Assembly (NCBI GenBank): GCA_002414665.1 | Contig: DIAF01000045.1 | Location: forward strand, 209,869-270,819 | Source of the DNA: Halieaceae bacterium UBA5085 | GTDB lineage: Bacteria; Pseudomonadota; Gammaproteobacteria; Pseudomonadales; Halieaceae | Length of the DNA stretch: 60,951 bases | Reading direction: 5' to 3' | Part shown: one piece after another, positions 45,921-52,896 of the stretch | Position numbering within the stretch: the first letter of the stretch is position 1 | Layout of the letters: each line of letters begins with the position of its first letter | Notes under the pieces: model-generated | Database searches by the model: none | The model's input: the letters and a program-made list of their open reading frames with translations, nothing else | What the model was told of the DNA's origin: nothing | Translations under genes and position numbers: made by a program

Positions 45921-46202
45921 GTGCATCGTATTGTTAGGCAAATCGCTCTGGTAAGCGGTGGAATATATTTCGCCCTGCTTCTCATATTGGTCCTCGTATA
46001 CGAGCCGGGTGTTGGTGAGATCGCGACGAGTTTTTTGTTTGGTCCGAGCGCTGTGTTAATCATTTATCTTTATGCAACCAAACAAGATATGACTTACGCA
46101 TCATGGTCCATGGAGCACGGAAAAGCACCTCTCTCGCGCTTTCTGCTTCTTGCTATCGCAGTTTGGATACTGGTTGTCATTCCTTGGATATTGGTAGACT
46201 AA
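45921..46202 (+). CDS. Small membrane protein 1, immunity-like position (93 aa)
   Basis: Starts with GTG 1 base after the stop of the RHS tip frame, with GAGAGG upstream, so it would be translationally coupled to it. About three membrane helices (residues 6-27, 35-52, 70-90) with a short charged loop KQDMTYASWSMEHGK. It aligns with the protein at 46451 (shared K-x-D-[ML]-x2-[YF]-x-S pattern, a His in the loop, and an Ile-Pro near the C-terminus). Its place directly behind an RHS tip is that of an immunity gene; the role is inferred. Confidence 0.65.
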   Translation: MHRIVRQIALVSGGIYFALLLILVLVYEPGVGEIATSFLFGPSAVLIIYLYATKQDMTYASWSMEHGKAPLSRFLLLAIAVWILVVIPWILVD

Positions 46203-46236
46203 ATACCATCAACTTCTAAGCTGTGGCGCCAAGTTG

Positions 46237-46367
46237 CCGTCCCATACCTTTGCCTACGATGCCAATGGACGCGTGATCATGATGCGGGAAGATGTGAACG
46301 GGCGGTTACACACCGCTACGTGCACACGGACCACCTGGATGAAGTGGGGATTACACATCCTCGGCAG
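46237..46367 (+). pseudogene. Decayed second copy of the RHS core
   Basis: Encodes SHTFAYDANGRVIMMREDVNG, close to the ANGRVVMIREDVNG of the core at 44918, then loses one base (11 nt where the other copy has 12), shifting the frame. At a shared CACCTGG (46332-46338) it jumps to sequence matching 45143 onward, so 153 bp are missing relative to the longer copy. A remnant only. Confidence 0.72.
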
Positions 46368-46450
46368 TCACCTCCCGACTGTTAGCAGACTTAGTGGAAA
46401 CGTCGGTTTCATGGGCGGGATGGGAAATATTGATACAGGATCCGAGTGAG

Positions 46451-46747
46451 ATGAGCCCAGATCAGAAGAACGTTTGGTGGGCTTGGTTCTTCCGAACGCT
46501 TTGGCTTCTTTACACACTCTTGCTTATTGCTATTGCCTATTTTAATAATACGCCGCTTGGAAAAATTTTCCTTAGCATATTTCTGGGAACTGGGGGTTGG
46601 ATAGGGGTGTATTGGTTTATCGTGAAGGAAGACCTCGTCTTTTTTTCCCACACCTTAAAGCATGAAGAACATAAAATCTTGCGTCTAATGGTCCTGTGTT
46701 TCGTCTTGATTACACTTTACCAGATTCCAGGGGGCCTACAATCTTAG
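46451..46747 (+). CDS. Small membrane protein 2, paralogue of protein 1 (98 aa)
   Basis: Three predicted membrane helices (LWLLYTLLLIAIAYF; IFLSIFLGTGGWIGVYWFIV; LMVLCFVLITLYQIP) and a loop KEDLVFFSHTLKHEEHK that lines up with KQDMTYASWSMEHGK of the 45921 protein. It follows the decayed RHS copy as protein 1 follows the longer copy. The ATG at 46451 is chosen; an upstream in-frame ATG lies inside RHS-remnant sequence. Base composition is AT-richer than flanking chromosome. Confidence 0.65.
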   Translation: MSPDQKNVWWAWFFRTLWLLYTLLLIAIAYFNNTPLGKIFLSIFLGTGGWIGVYWFIVKEDLVFFSHTLKHEEHKILRLMVLCFVLITLYQIPGGLQS

Positions 46748-46790
46748 CTCCCACAGCGTATCAAAGTGACTATTTTGGTGGTATCGAGTG

Positions 46791-47138
46791 ATGAGTAATG
46801 AAGGTCATCTATACGATCTGATAGTAACACCGAATTACCGCAAGGTGTACGGCTGGCTTTTGGTTACGGGCGCTGCGTTAATAGCCGTGGGTCCTCTGTT
46901 TGCTGCGTTGGCAGGGAAGCCAGTGAACTTTCCGCTTATGGTAAGTACCTTCGCCTATGTGTGCTTTATGTTTTTTCGGGTGTACCGATCCAGATCTCAT
47001 GGCCCTACTCGAGATCGCCTCAAGTCGGCCACTCCAGAACAGGCGTGGAGTGTAATGGTCGGCGGCTATCTCTGGGCACTTCCGGCCTTCGTAGCGCTGG
47101 TGTTAATTTACCATTTCTCCGCGAGAGCATTTTACTGA
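46791..47138 (+). CDS. Small membrane protein 3 of unknown function (115 aa)
   Basis: Three predicted membrane helices (WLLVTGAALIAVGPLFAALA, MVSTFAYVCFMFFRVY, YLWALPAFVALVLIYHF) with a basic loop RSRSHGPTRDRLKSATPEQAW. Not clearly related to the two proteins before it. A GTG directly before the ATG is an alternative start. Its position at the end of the RHS patch suggests another immunity-type orphan, but no function can be read. Confidence 0.55.
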   Translation: MSNEGHLYDLIVTPNYRKVYGWLLVTGAALIAVGPLFAALAGKPVNFPLMVSTFAYVCFMFFRVYRSRSHGPTRDRLKSATPEQAWSVMVGGYLWALPAFVALVLIYHFSARAFY

Positions 47139-47356
47139 CTGCGATGCCAGTTATCTTGGCCAGTTTCGCGGTGATTCCGATGTTTCTTTCACAAGTGAGT
47201 AATTTGACCGGTTCTGAGTCTTTTTCGTTTAGCGCCGGTTTGCCGGTCTGCGGCTCTCGGAGCGGACGCCTAACGAAACTACGATCCAGAATTTCCCGCG
47301 TTTCCTTGAAAAGCCTAGCCTGGGTCAGGTCGTCTTCGATACCGTCAATGTCAGTT

Positions 47357-48439
47357 TCAGGGCAACTCCATCCCCAACTGGCTGCTGCCGTCAATGCGGG
47401 GAATGTCCAGCACCGTAACGACGCCCGCGTTCGCGGCGACCACCGCGGGAATTGCATTCACCAGCCAGCAGGCTGCGGATGCGTTGCCGCCGCCAGCCGC
47501 GCCGGGTTCGAAGCGGTCCTCCGCATGCAGGCTCAGTGTGACGGTGGGGTTGCCACTCACGATCACCTGGTGACAGCCACCCCCGTGCGGCGGGTAGGGC
47601 CAGTCACGTGCGCAGCTGTCATCAATGCGGGTGATGTGCTCCAGTACAAACAGCGCGTGGCCCTGGTGCAGCCCGCGTACTTCGAAGCGGAACGCGCCCT
47701 GGGTGCCCGCCTGAAACAAGCCCATGCCCTCGACAGTGACGTCCCGTTCCAGCGCGCGTCGCTCCACGACGACCTCGATTGCGGATATGGGGTGACCGAG
47801 GGCGTCACCGACCAGGCGCACCATGGGGCCCCAGACCATCTCGATGGCAAAATCGTGCAGCATTAGCGGCAGGGTCTGCATGTCGCCACCAAAGCCGATC
47901 ACCTCGCGGACGACACGGGGTTGGTCATACAGCGCGTAGTTGAATATCTCCCGGCTGCGAATTTCGGTAATGGCCGAGCTGGTACCGCTGGCGATAATGG
48001 GCAGCATATCCATCGCCCAGCCGGGGTCGATCCCTGAAACGAACAGCGATGCGCCGCTGCGCTGGCAGGCCGCCTCGATGGGCTGCAGCACATCGGGGAA
48101 GCTGGAGGCCGGGTGCAGCAGGCTGTAAAAGGCACTGGAGACAACGTTGCAGCCCGCGTCAAGGCATTGCAGCAGGTCGCGCATGGCCTCCTCGGGCCGC
48201 GTATCGGCCGTCGCGGTGTAGACAACGGCGTCGGGTCGCTGCGCGAGTAGTCCGGCAGCGTCGCTGGTCGCCACCACGCCCACCGGGGCAACGCCTGCCA
48301 GAAGACCGGCATCAACCCCGACTTTCTCCGGATTGGAAACGACAACGCCGGCCAGCTCAAGGCCCGGATGAGACAGTACGGCCCTGATGGCCGGGCGTCC
48401 GACATTGCCGGTACCCCATACAATGACGCGCAGATTCAT
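47357..48439 (-). CDS. Dihydrodipicolinate reductase-like NAD(P)-dependent oxidoreductase (360 aa)
   Basis: N-terminal Rossmann fold (LRVIVWGTGNVGRPAIRAVL) followed by DAVVYTATADTRPEE and a C-terminal domain with HDFAIEMVWGP and the late NAIPAVVAANAGVVTVLDIPRI. This matches the group annotated as dihydrodipicolinate reductase-like or 2,4-diaminopentanoate dehydrogenase-like. True DapB enzymes are shorter (about 270 aa), and no lysine-pathway gene is near, so another imine/amine substrate is likely. The substrate cannot be read. The 218 bp downstream to the RHS patch contain no recognisable gene. Confidence 0.82.
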   Translation of the reverse strand: MNLRVIVWGTGNVGRPAIRAVLSHPGLELAGVVVSNPEKVGVDAGLLAGVAPVGVVATSDAAGLLAQRPDAVVYTATADTRPEEAMRDLLQCLDAGCNVVSSAFYSLLHPASSFPDVLQPIEAACQRSGASLFVSGIDPGWAMDMLPIIASGTSSAITEIRSREIFNYALYDQPRVVREVIGFGGDMQTLPLMLHDFAIEMVWGPMVRLVGDALGHPISAIEVVVERRALERDVTVEGMGLFQAGTQGAFRFEVRGLHQGHALFVLEHITRIDDSCARDWPYPPHGGGCHQVIVSGNPTVTLSLHAEDRFEPGAAGGGNASAACWLVNAIPAVVAANAGVVTVLDIPRIDGSSQLGMELP

Positions 48440-48469
48440 GGTCCAGTGCTCCCCACATTCTTCATATTC

Positions 48470-48487
48470 TTGTCATACGGATGTCAT
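48470..48487 (+). promoter_or_regulatory. Candidate Pho box (PhoB binding site)
   Basis: Two 7-bp direct repeats, TTGTCAT (48470-48476) and ATGTCAT (48481-48487), are separated by exactly 4 bp. This is the spacing and nearly the sequence of the PhoB consensus CTGTCAT-N4-CTGTCAT. A TAATGT (48498-48503) 10 bp further could be the -10, the Pho box replacing the -35. It faces the small exported protein at 48545. Confidence 0.7.
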
Positions 48488-48544
48488 AAAGCGGACGTAA
48501 TGTTGCGCGCAATGACATGTCCCCTGAGGAAGGCCCAGCGTACC

Positions 48545-48889
48545 ATGCGATCACTTGTTGCTGCACTATTGCTCGTTGTCACCACCCAGTCTCATGCGCT
48601 CTCCCTCGGCGCCGAGGAGTTCGCGGCGTCCCGGCAGCTGAGCTGTGTGCTGGCGCAGGACGCACTCGGCTTCCTCAGTGAGGATGAGTACGCGGAACAG
48701 GTGGACGAGGTGCTGGGTAACTACGATGCCGAGGCCGGCGACGTGATCTATGCCAAGGCGCTGGGCTACTTCGACGGTCTCATGTTCGGCATCCTCGAGC
48801 GCGACCAGTCAGCGATTCAGGCGCGCCTGCTGGAATACAGCGGCAGCCAGGCCTGCAGCCGCCACGTCGGGGCGCACTATACCCTCTAG
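48545..48889 (+). CDS. Small exported protein of unknown function, probable Pho-regulon member (114 aa)
   Basis: Signal peptide (MRSLVAALLLVVTTQSHA) followed by a ~95-residue mature domain that is acidic and probably helical (GAEEFAASRQLSCVLAQDALGFLSEDEYAEQVDEVLGNYDAEAGD), with two cysteines that could form a disulfide. I do not recognise the family. The ATG at 48545 follows a G-rich stretch; the frame is open upstream to 48368 but there it overlaps the divergent oxidoreductase. Its promoter region carries a good Pho box, which suggests a role under phosphate limitation (inference). Confidence 0.72.
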   Translation: MRSLVAALLLVVTTQSHALSLGAEEFAASRQLSCVLAQDALGFLSEDEYAEQVDEVLGNYDAEAGDVIYAKALGYFDGLMFGILERDQSAIQARLLEYSGSQACSRHVGAHYTL

Positions 48890-48963
48890 CCACCCTGTTC
48901 AGGTGATCCCTCTGGAGGGCCAGCGCGTAAGGTAGCAGGAACCCGCTACCCGAGAGGCTCTCC

Positions 48964-49503
48964 ATGCGCTCCTTTTTCCCTTTTTTCTTCCTGCTGGCCC
49001 TGCTGCCGGGCCTGTCCGGCTGTGGCGCGGTAACAGTAGACGACTACACTGACAATCAGCCGACCCTGGTGCCGGAAACGTTTTTTAATGGCCAACTCAC
49101 GGCGCACGGTGTCATCAAGGACCGCAGCGGCAAGGTCATTCGCTACTTCAATGCTGATATCAAGGCCTACTGGAAAGACGGAATCGGCACACTGGAAGAA
49201 GATTTCCTGTTTGACGACGGTGAACCCGACCGCAGGGTCTGGACGCTCACGCCTGCGGGCGACGGTCGCTACATCGGCACCGCCGGTGACGTGGTGGGAG
49301 AGGGCAAGATTACGGTAGCCGGCAACAGCATGTTCCTGGATTATGTACTGCAGATTCCCTGGAACGACGGCACGCTGGACCTGCGCATCGATGACCGTAT
49401 GTACCTCGTCAACCCGACGACACTGATCAATGAGTCCATCATGAGCAAGTTTGGCGTGCGGGTCGGCGAGATACTGCTGGTGATCAGCAAAGTACAGGAC
49501 TGA
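48964..49503 (+). CDS. DUF3833 lipoprotein (179 aa)
   Basis: Signal peptide with lipobox LSGC (Cys20), then the family pattern ETFFNGQLTAHGVIKDRSGKVIRYFNADIKAYW, TLEEDFLFDDGEPDRRVW and a C-terminal LRIDDRMYLVNPTTLINESIMSKFGVRVGEI. Beta-rich, probably lipocalin-like and periplasmic. Function unknown. The DUF3429 gene starts 13 bp later, as in many marine gammaproteobacteria, so they form an operon. Confidence 0.85.
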   Translation: MRSFFPFFFLLALLPGLSGCGAVTVDDYTDNQPTLVPETFFNGQLTAHGVIKDRSGKVIRYFNADIKAYWKDGIGTLEEDFLFDDGEPDRRVWTLTPAGDGRYIGTAGDVVGEGKITVAGNSMFLDYVLQIPWNDGTLDLRIDDRMYLVNPTTLINESIMSKFGVRVGEILLVISKVQD

Positions 49504-49516
49504 CAGGGCTATCGCA

Positions 49517-49951
49517 GTGACACGTCTGGTCACGGCGCTCGGCTTTGCCGGGCTGATACCTTTCGCCGTCAGTGCCACCGGTATCTGGCTGCTGCAGGAT
49601 TATCCCCGCGCGCTGTCACAGCAGGGTTTCATCGTATACTCACTTGCCATCCTGTGTTTCATGGCCGGATCGCTATGGGGGACGGCGCAGCGACGGGCCG
49701 GTGGCGACAAGGCACTGCGCTTGCTGGTCAGTAACGGCCTTGTGTTGTTCGCGGTGTGCAGTGTGCTTACGGCACAGGCGCTGATCGCCGCCGGGCTGCT
49801 GGCGCTGGCCCACCTTGCAACACTCTGGTACGAACGCGGCAGCAGCACGGACCGGGGTTGGTACTCCCGCATGCGGGTTCAACTCACACTGCTTGTAGTC
49901 GCCCTGCATATTGCCTACATTGCGGGCCTCATTGTGCGCGGCAGTGCCTGA
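49517..49951 (+). CDS. DUF3429 membrane protein (144 aa)
   Basis: Four predicted membrane helices, with the family segment YSLAILCFMAGSLWGTAQR and a C-terminal RVQLTLLVVALHIAYIAGLI. Start is a GTG at 49517, 13 bp after the DUF3833 stop. No known function. Confidence 0.83.
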   Translation: MTRLVTALGFAGLIPFAVSATGIWLLQDYPRALSQQGFIVYSLAILCFMAGSLWGTAQRRAGGDKALRLLVSNGLVLFAVCSVLTAQALIAAGLLALAHLATLWYERGSSTDRGWYSRMRVQLTLLVVALHIAYIAGLIVRGSA

Positions 49952-50002
49952 GAAATACTCTGGCGCCAGCGCAGACCAGTACCCCTAGCAAGGAGAACCC
50001 AC

Positions 50003-51013
50003 ATGCGCGCAGTTGCTGTTTCCAAACCCGGTGGCCTCGACAGGCTGAAACTGATCGAGCGGGATGTCCGCCCACCCGGCCATGGCGAAATACAGGTGCA
50101 AGTGCGCGCCAGCTCCCTGAATTTTCATGACTACTTGGTGGCGCTGGGCATGCTGCCCACGGACGACGGCCGCATCCTGATGTCCGACGGCGCCGGCGTT
50201 GTCACCGCCGTGGGCGAAGGCGTCACGGACTTTGCGGTGGGCGATGACGTATTGAGCTGTTTCTTTCCCGCCTGGCAGGACGGGCGGCCCGACCTGCAGA
50301 AGGTGCTCGGCGTGCCTGGAGACCATGTGGACGGGTTCGCCGCCGAAGTCGTTACCATGCCGGCGCGGGGCTTTACGCGCATGCCAGCCGGGCTGAGCTA
50401 CGCTGAGGCGGCTACGTTGACCTGCGCGGGGCTGACTGCGTGGCGGGCGCTGGTGGTGGAAACGCATCTGCGGCCGGGCGACTGGGTGCTGGTGCAGGGT
50501 AGCGGAGGGGTTTCTGTGTTCGCCCTGCAGTTTGCCCGCCAGATGGGTTGTCGGGTGATCGCCACATCGTCGTCTGACGCCAAGCTGCAGCGGCTCGGGG
50601 AGCTGGGCGCTGAGCAGTTGATCAACTACCGCGAGGTGCCCGCCTGGGGCCAGCGGGTGCAGGAGATTACCGGTGGCCGCGGCGTTGATCTGGTGGTGGA
50701 AGTTGGCGGGCCGGGTACCTTGCCACAATCCGTGAAGGCGGTGGCCTTCGATGGCTGTATCAGCATGATTGGCGTGCTGACGGGTATTGCCGGTGAGGTG
50801 CCTACGGCGGAGCTGTTCCAGAAGAACGCCCGCATCAGCGGCATTACCGTGGGCAGCCGGGCGCAGCAACTGGACATGCTGGCAGCGGTGGAGGCGGGCG
50901 GCCTCAAACCCATCATCGACAGCAACTACCCGTTGGAGCAGCTGGCAGACGCCTTCCGTCACCAGGAATCCCAACGGCACTTCGGCAAGATCTGCCTGGA
51001 TATTGGCGGCTAA
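50003..51013 (+). CDS. Zinc-independent MDR-family alcohol dehydrogenase / quinone oxidoreductase-like protein
   Basis: 336 aa, medium-chain dehydrogenase fold. GroES-like N-terminal half (GEIQVQVRASSLNFHDYLVALG) and a Rossmann half with LVQGSGGVSVFALQFARQMG. The Cys and His residues that bind catalytic zinc, and the four-Cys structural zinc lobe, are absent, so it belongs to the quinone-oxidoreductase-like side of the family. Substrate unknown. AAGGAG precedes the ATG. It ends 58 bp upstream of the tRNA-Arg gene that marks the mobile element. Confidence 0.85.
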   Translation: MRAVAVSKPGGLDRLKLIERDVRPPGHGEIQVQVRASSLNFHDYLVALGMLPTDDGRILMSDGAGVVTAVGEGVTDFAVGDDVLSCFFPAWQDGRPDLQKVLGVPGDHVDGFAAEVVTMPARGFTRMPAGLSYAEAATLTCAGLTAWRALVVETHLRPGDWVLVQGSGGVSVFALQFARQMGCRVIATSSSDAKLQRLGELGAEQLINYREVPAWGQRVQEITGGRGVDLVVEVGGPGTLPQSVKAVAFDGCISMIGVLTGIAGEVPTAELFQKNARISGITVGSRAQQLDMLAAVEAGGLKPIIDSNYPLEQLADAFRHQESQRHFGKICLDIGG

Positions 51014-51071
51014 TACGAGGTTTGAGAGGTGCCAACAGCGCGGAGGGGCTGCTATACTCGCGGCCCGCAGC

Positions 51072-51148
51072 GCCCCCGTAGCTCAGTTGAATAGAGCGAC
51101 CCCCTCCTAAGGGGTAGGTCCCAGGTTTGAGTCCTGGCGGGGGCACCA
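51072..51148 (+). tRNA. tRNA-Arg (anticodon CCT), integration target
   Basis: 77-nt cloverleaf with encoded CCA. The acceptor GCCCCCG pairs with CGGGGGC. The anticodon stem ACCCC/GGGGT encloses loop CTCCTAA (anticodon CCT). The T-arm loop is TTTGAGT. Its 3' part from 51100 is repeated at 60135. This left copy is complete, so the gene stays functional after insertion. Confidence 0.96.
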
Positions 51149-51152
51149 AATA
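51100..51152 (+). repeat. attL: 53-bp direct repeat, copy 1
   Basis: Covers the anticodon loop, variable region, T-arm, acceptor 3' strand and CCAAATA of tRNA-Arg. Identical over 53 bp to 60135-60187; the match ends with A/T mismatch on the left and C/G on the right. Confidence 0.93.
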
Positions 51153-51200
51153 CAAGGGTTTTGGCGGTAGCGGCTACTAACAAAAACGATATAACCGAAA

Positions 51201-51221
51201 TTTGTAACCAATTTGTAACCA
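51201..51221 (+). repeat. Candidate integrase arm-type sites, left end
   Basis: TTTGTAACCA occurs at 51201-51210 and again at 51212-51221, an 11-bp period. The 20 bp at 51202-51221 recur exactly at 60011-60030 by the right end, in the same orientation. Matching short tandem repeats just inside both attachment sites are the usual form of arm-type integrase or excisionase sites. Confidence 0.6.
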
Positions 51222-51230
51222 GTCGCTGCC

Positions 51231-51449
51231 ATGCAACCACTCGACACAGACAGGCCCGCCCAGATACGCCAGGAAGCCGCAGACAGGGTTGCTCAGGCGA
51301 CCGCAGCGCATAGACGCTCCACGCTCAAACTGATCGCATTGGCGTTCATCTTGGGTGCCCTGGTGGGCCTTGGGGCGGGTGTGCTGGTGATGGATCGGTG
51401 GCAGGGTCAGCAGGTGATCTTTATTCCAGCTAATGGGACGGAGGTTTAG
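51231..51449 (+). CDS. Small single-pass membrane protein (72 aa)
   Basis: Charged N-terminal half (QIRQEAADRVAQATAAHRRS), one membrane helix (LKLIALAFILGALVGLGAGVLVM) and a short tail. Glycines spaced within the helix suggest packing with a partner. No ribosome-binding site is clear, because the arm-type repeats end only 10 bp before the ATG. It overlaps the convergent DUF2511 gene by 4 bp. Function unknown. Confidence 0.5.
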   Translation: MQPLDTDRPAQIRQEAADRVAQATAAHRRSTLKLIALAFILGALVGLGAGVLVMDRWQGQQVIFIPANGTEV

Positions 51450-51760
51450 TCGCAGAGCGACAAACCAAGATCAATAATTGGCGCAATGCTCACTTTTACA
51501 GGGCCGTAGCTGCCACGGTTCGGATTGTCCCGCCAAATATCCCTGATATTCCCGTGTATTCCGTCACTGATCGCCAGCCCGTTCACGGCATACGTTTTAT
51601 GGTTTGTGACGAACAGCACTGCGCCAGCGCCTCGACACGCAACCACGCCTTTCTCGACAGTAAATGGCCAGGCATCGCCATAGTCCTCGCGCTTTACCTC
51701 TTGCTCGCCACCAGCGGAGGCTATGAGGGGAAAAAGAAGGAACAACAGCAACTTTCTCAT
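51446..51760 (-). CDS. DUF2511 (YebY-like) exported protein (104 aa)
   Basis: Signal peptide (MRKLLLFLLFPLIASAGG), then the family pattern DAWPFTVEKGVVACRGAGAVLFV, KTYAVNGLA, IRDIWRDNP and a C-terminal ISPIID-type end before LSLCD. Two cysteines in the mature part are placed as in YebY and could pair. No defined biochemical role in mobile elements. It is a cargo gene by position, outside the main satellite operon. Confidence 0.72.
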   Translation of the reverse strand: MRKLLLFLLFPLIASAGGEQEVKREDYGDAWPFTVEKGVVACRGAGAVLFVTNHKTYAVNGLAISDGIHGNIRDIWRDNPNRGSYGPVKVSIAPIIDLGLSLCD

Positions 51761-51815
51761 GGTATCTCCATTGTTTAGCCTGCCTGGCTAGGCGACACAT
51801 TATGGCCTTTCCTAT

Positions 51816-51844
51816 TTGACCTAGGTCGGAGCCCGGTCTAAGGT
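51816..51844 (+). promoter_or_regulatory. Promoter overlapped by a palindromic operator
   Basis: TTGACC (51816-51821) and TAAGGT (51839-51844) are 17 bp apart. The perfect 10-bp palindrome GACCTAGGTC (51818-51827) overlaps the -35 element, the place of a repressor site. It faces the gene at 51916. Confidence 0.5.
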
Positions 51845-51854
51845 AAAGCGGTCC

Positions 51855-51878
51855 CCTGGAGTGTTGGAGCACTCCAGG
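51855..51878 (+). repeat. Hairpin in the leader of the 51916 gene
   Basis: CCTGGAGTG (51855-51863) pairs perfectly with CACTCCAGG (51870-51878) around a 6-nt loop, just downstream of the predicted promoter and 37 bp before the ATG. No T-tract follows, so a leader structure or second operator is more likely than a terminator. Confidence 0.5.
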
Positions 51879-51915
51879 AGACCTAACCACGCCACACCTA
51901 ACCAGGAGGTGCCAC

Positions 51916-52209
51916 ATGGCTACCAACGATACTAACAGCGCAACCGCGCTGCCCAAACAAATGCGTCAACTTTCCTCAGCCGAAGTCGAAGAACTCGACA
52001 AACTGCATGAAAGGTTCAACTACCTATCTGCCGGGCTGATGGGCATCGGTACCGCTGCGGCTTGCGGTATCGATAATCTCGGCGAAGAACCACTCGAGCA
52101 ACTTGCCCATGCGGTATTCGCGCTGGGACAGTACGCGCAGGACCTGACCACGCGATTGGAAATGGTGAGCCTTGGCATCAAGCATCAAGCGCACCACCAG
52201 GCCGCATAG
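51916..52209 (+). CDS. Satellite protein of unknown function, paralogue of the 54697-54924 gene (97 aa)
   Basis: Soluble, mostly helical. After a 20-residue tail it carries ELDKLHERFNYLSAGLMGIGTAA and EEPLEQLAHAVFALGQYAQDLTT. These two blocks align with the protein at 54697 (VQERIMFVADGLRGIGIATSS; CLEWLGHGVLALGQYLQDLNT), so the element holds two copies of this family. AGGAGG lies 7 bases before the ATG. It is transcribed against the main operon behind its own promoter/operator, suggesting separate regulation. No family name recognised. Confidence 0.72.
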   Translation: MATNDTNSATALPKQMRQLSSAEVEELDKLHERFNYLSAGLMGIGTAAACGIDNLGEEPLEQLAHAVFALGQYAQDLTTRLEMVSLGIKHQAHHQAA

Positions 52210-52238
52210 TCTAGCCTCTCGGGAGTAATCCCCAGCCA

Positions 52239-52265
52239 CAAAAAAGCCCGGTCATGTGCCGGGCT
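52239..52265 (-). terminator. Terminator of the satellite's main (minus-strand) operon
   Basis: AGCCCGG / CCGGGCT with a 7-nt loop. On the minus strand the stem is followed by a T-run (the A-run at 52239-52245), placing the end of the transcript just after the small terminase gene. Confidence 0.82.
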
Positions 52266-52293
52266 ATCTTCATCACTGATCTGATTTAAGTGT

Positions 52294-52701
52294 CTACCGC
52301 TTGCCGTTGCGCGCAAAGGGGTTACGGCGCCCTGCATCGCCATTGGCGCGCACCTTGTGGGCATTGGCAGGGGTCAGTCCGAAGTCACCGCACAGCGCCC
52401 TGTACTGGCTCAGAAGGTGCCCGGAGGGGGTAATACCCGCCGCATAGCCCTGCACCAGCTTGCCGTGAATCGCTGCCAGGTGGGCAAGGGGCACGACACT
52501 GGCCTCGGTCAGTATCTTGTTGGCGTGAAGGAACGCAGCCAGCTTTTCAAATTCCCGCACAGCATGACCATTCGGAAGCCACTCGGGGGCCTCGGGCACC
52601 TGGTCAATAACTGGCAAATCAGCCTCGCCAGGCTTGTCGCGGTCAGGTCGTGCCGTACCGGCGAGCAGCTTCAAGTTTCGGGGTTTGCGAGGTGTTGGCA
52701 T
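52294..52701 (-). CDS. P27-family phage small terminase subunit (TerS)
   Basis: 135 aa. Begins MPTPRKPRNLKLLAGTARPDR, the typical basic start of P27-type small terminases, followed by the middle VPEAPEWLPNGHAVREFEKLAAFL and a helical body (VVPLAHLAAIHGKLVQGY; HLLSQYRALCGDFGLTPANAHKV). TerS recognises the packaging site on phage DNA. No TerL is encoded in the element, so the protein would have to recruit a helper's large terminase, as satellites do. The ATG at 52701 is chosen over the longer frame because it starts at this motif and has GAGG upstream. Last gene of the operon. Confidence 0.85.
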   Translation of the reverse strand: MPTPRKPRNLKLLAGTARPDRDKPGEADLPVIDQVPEAPEWLPNGHAVREFEKLAAFLHANKILTEASVVPLAHLAAIHGKLVQGYAAGITPSGHLLSQYRALCGDFGLTPANAHKVRANGDAGRRNPFARNGKR

Positions 52702-52896
52702 ATCCTGAACCTCAATTTTGTGAAGTGACTGCGTGAAAAAAAGACTACCCACGCGGTCTTGTGCTGGAAGGTCTGAGACTTTGACCCACCCCCTCCCATC
52801 TCGAATAGGGGCCCCGTTGCGCGCACCAGTGGGGCTAGGCTGGCGGAGTACCGGCTTGAAGCTCCGGAGCGCCCTGGGCCGGCTGGGCCTGTCTGT
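52702..52896. other. Noncoding gap before terS, candidate packaging (cos/pac) site
   Basis: 195 bp without a credible gene in an otherwise gap-free operon. It contains the palindrome GGGGCCCC (52808-52815), a G-rich stretch on the minus strand near 52781-52800, and GCTTGAAGC twice (52854-52862, 52904-52912). Packaging sites often lie directly upstream of terS; the assignment is positional. Confidence 0.35.
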
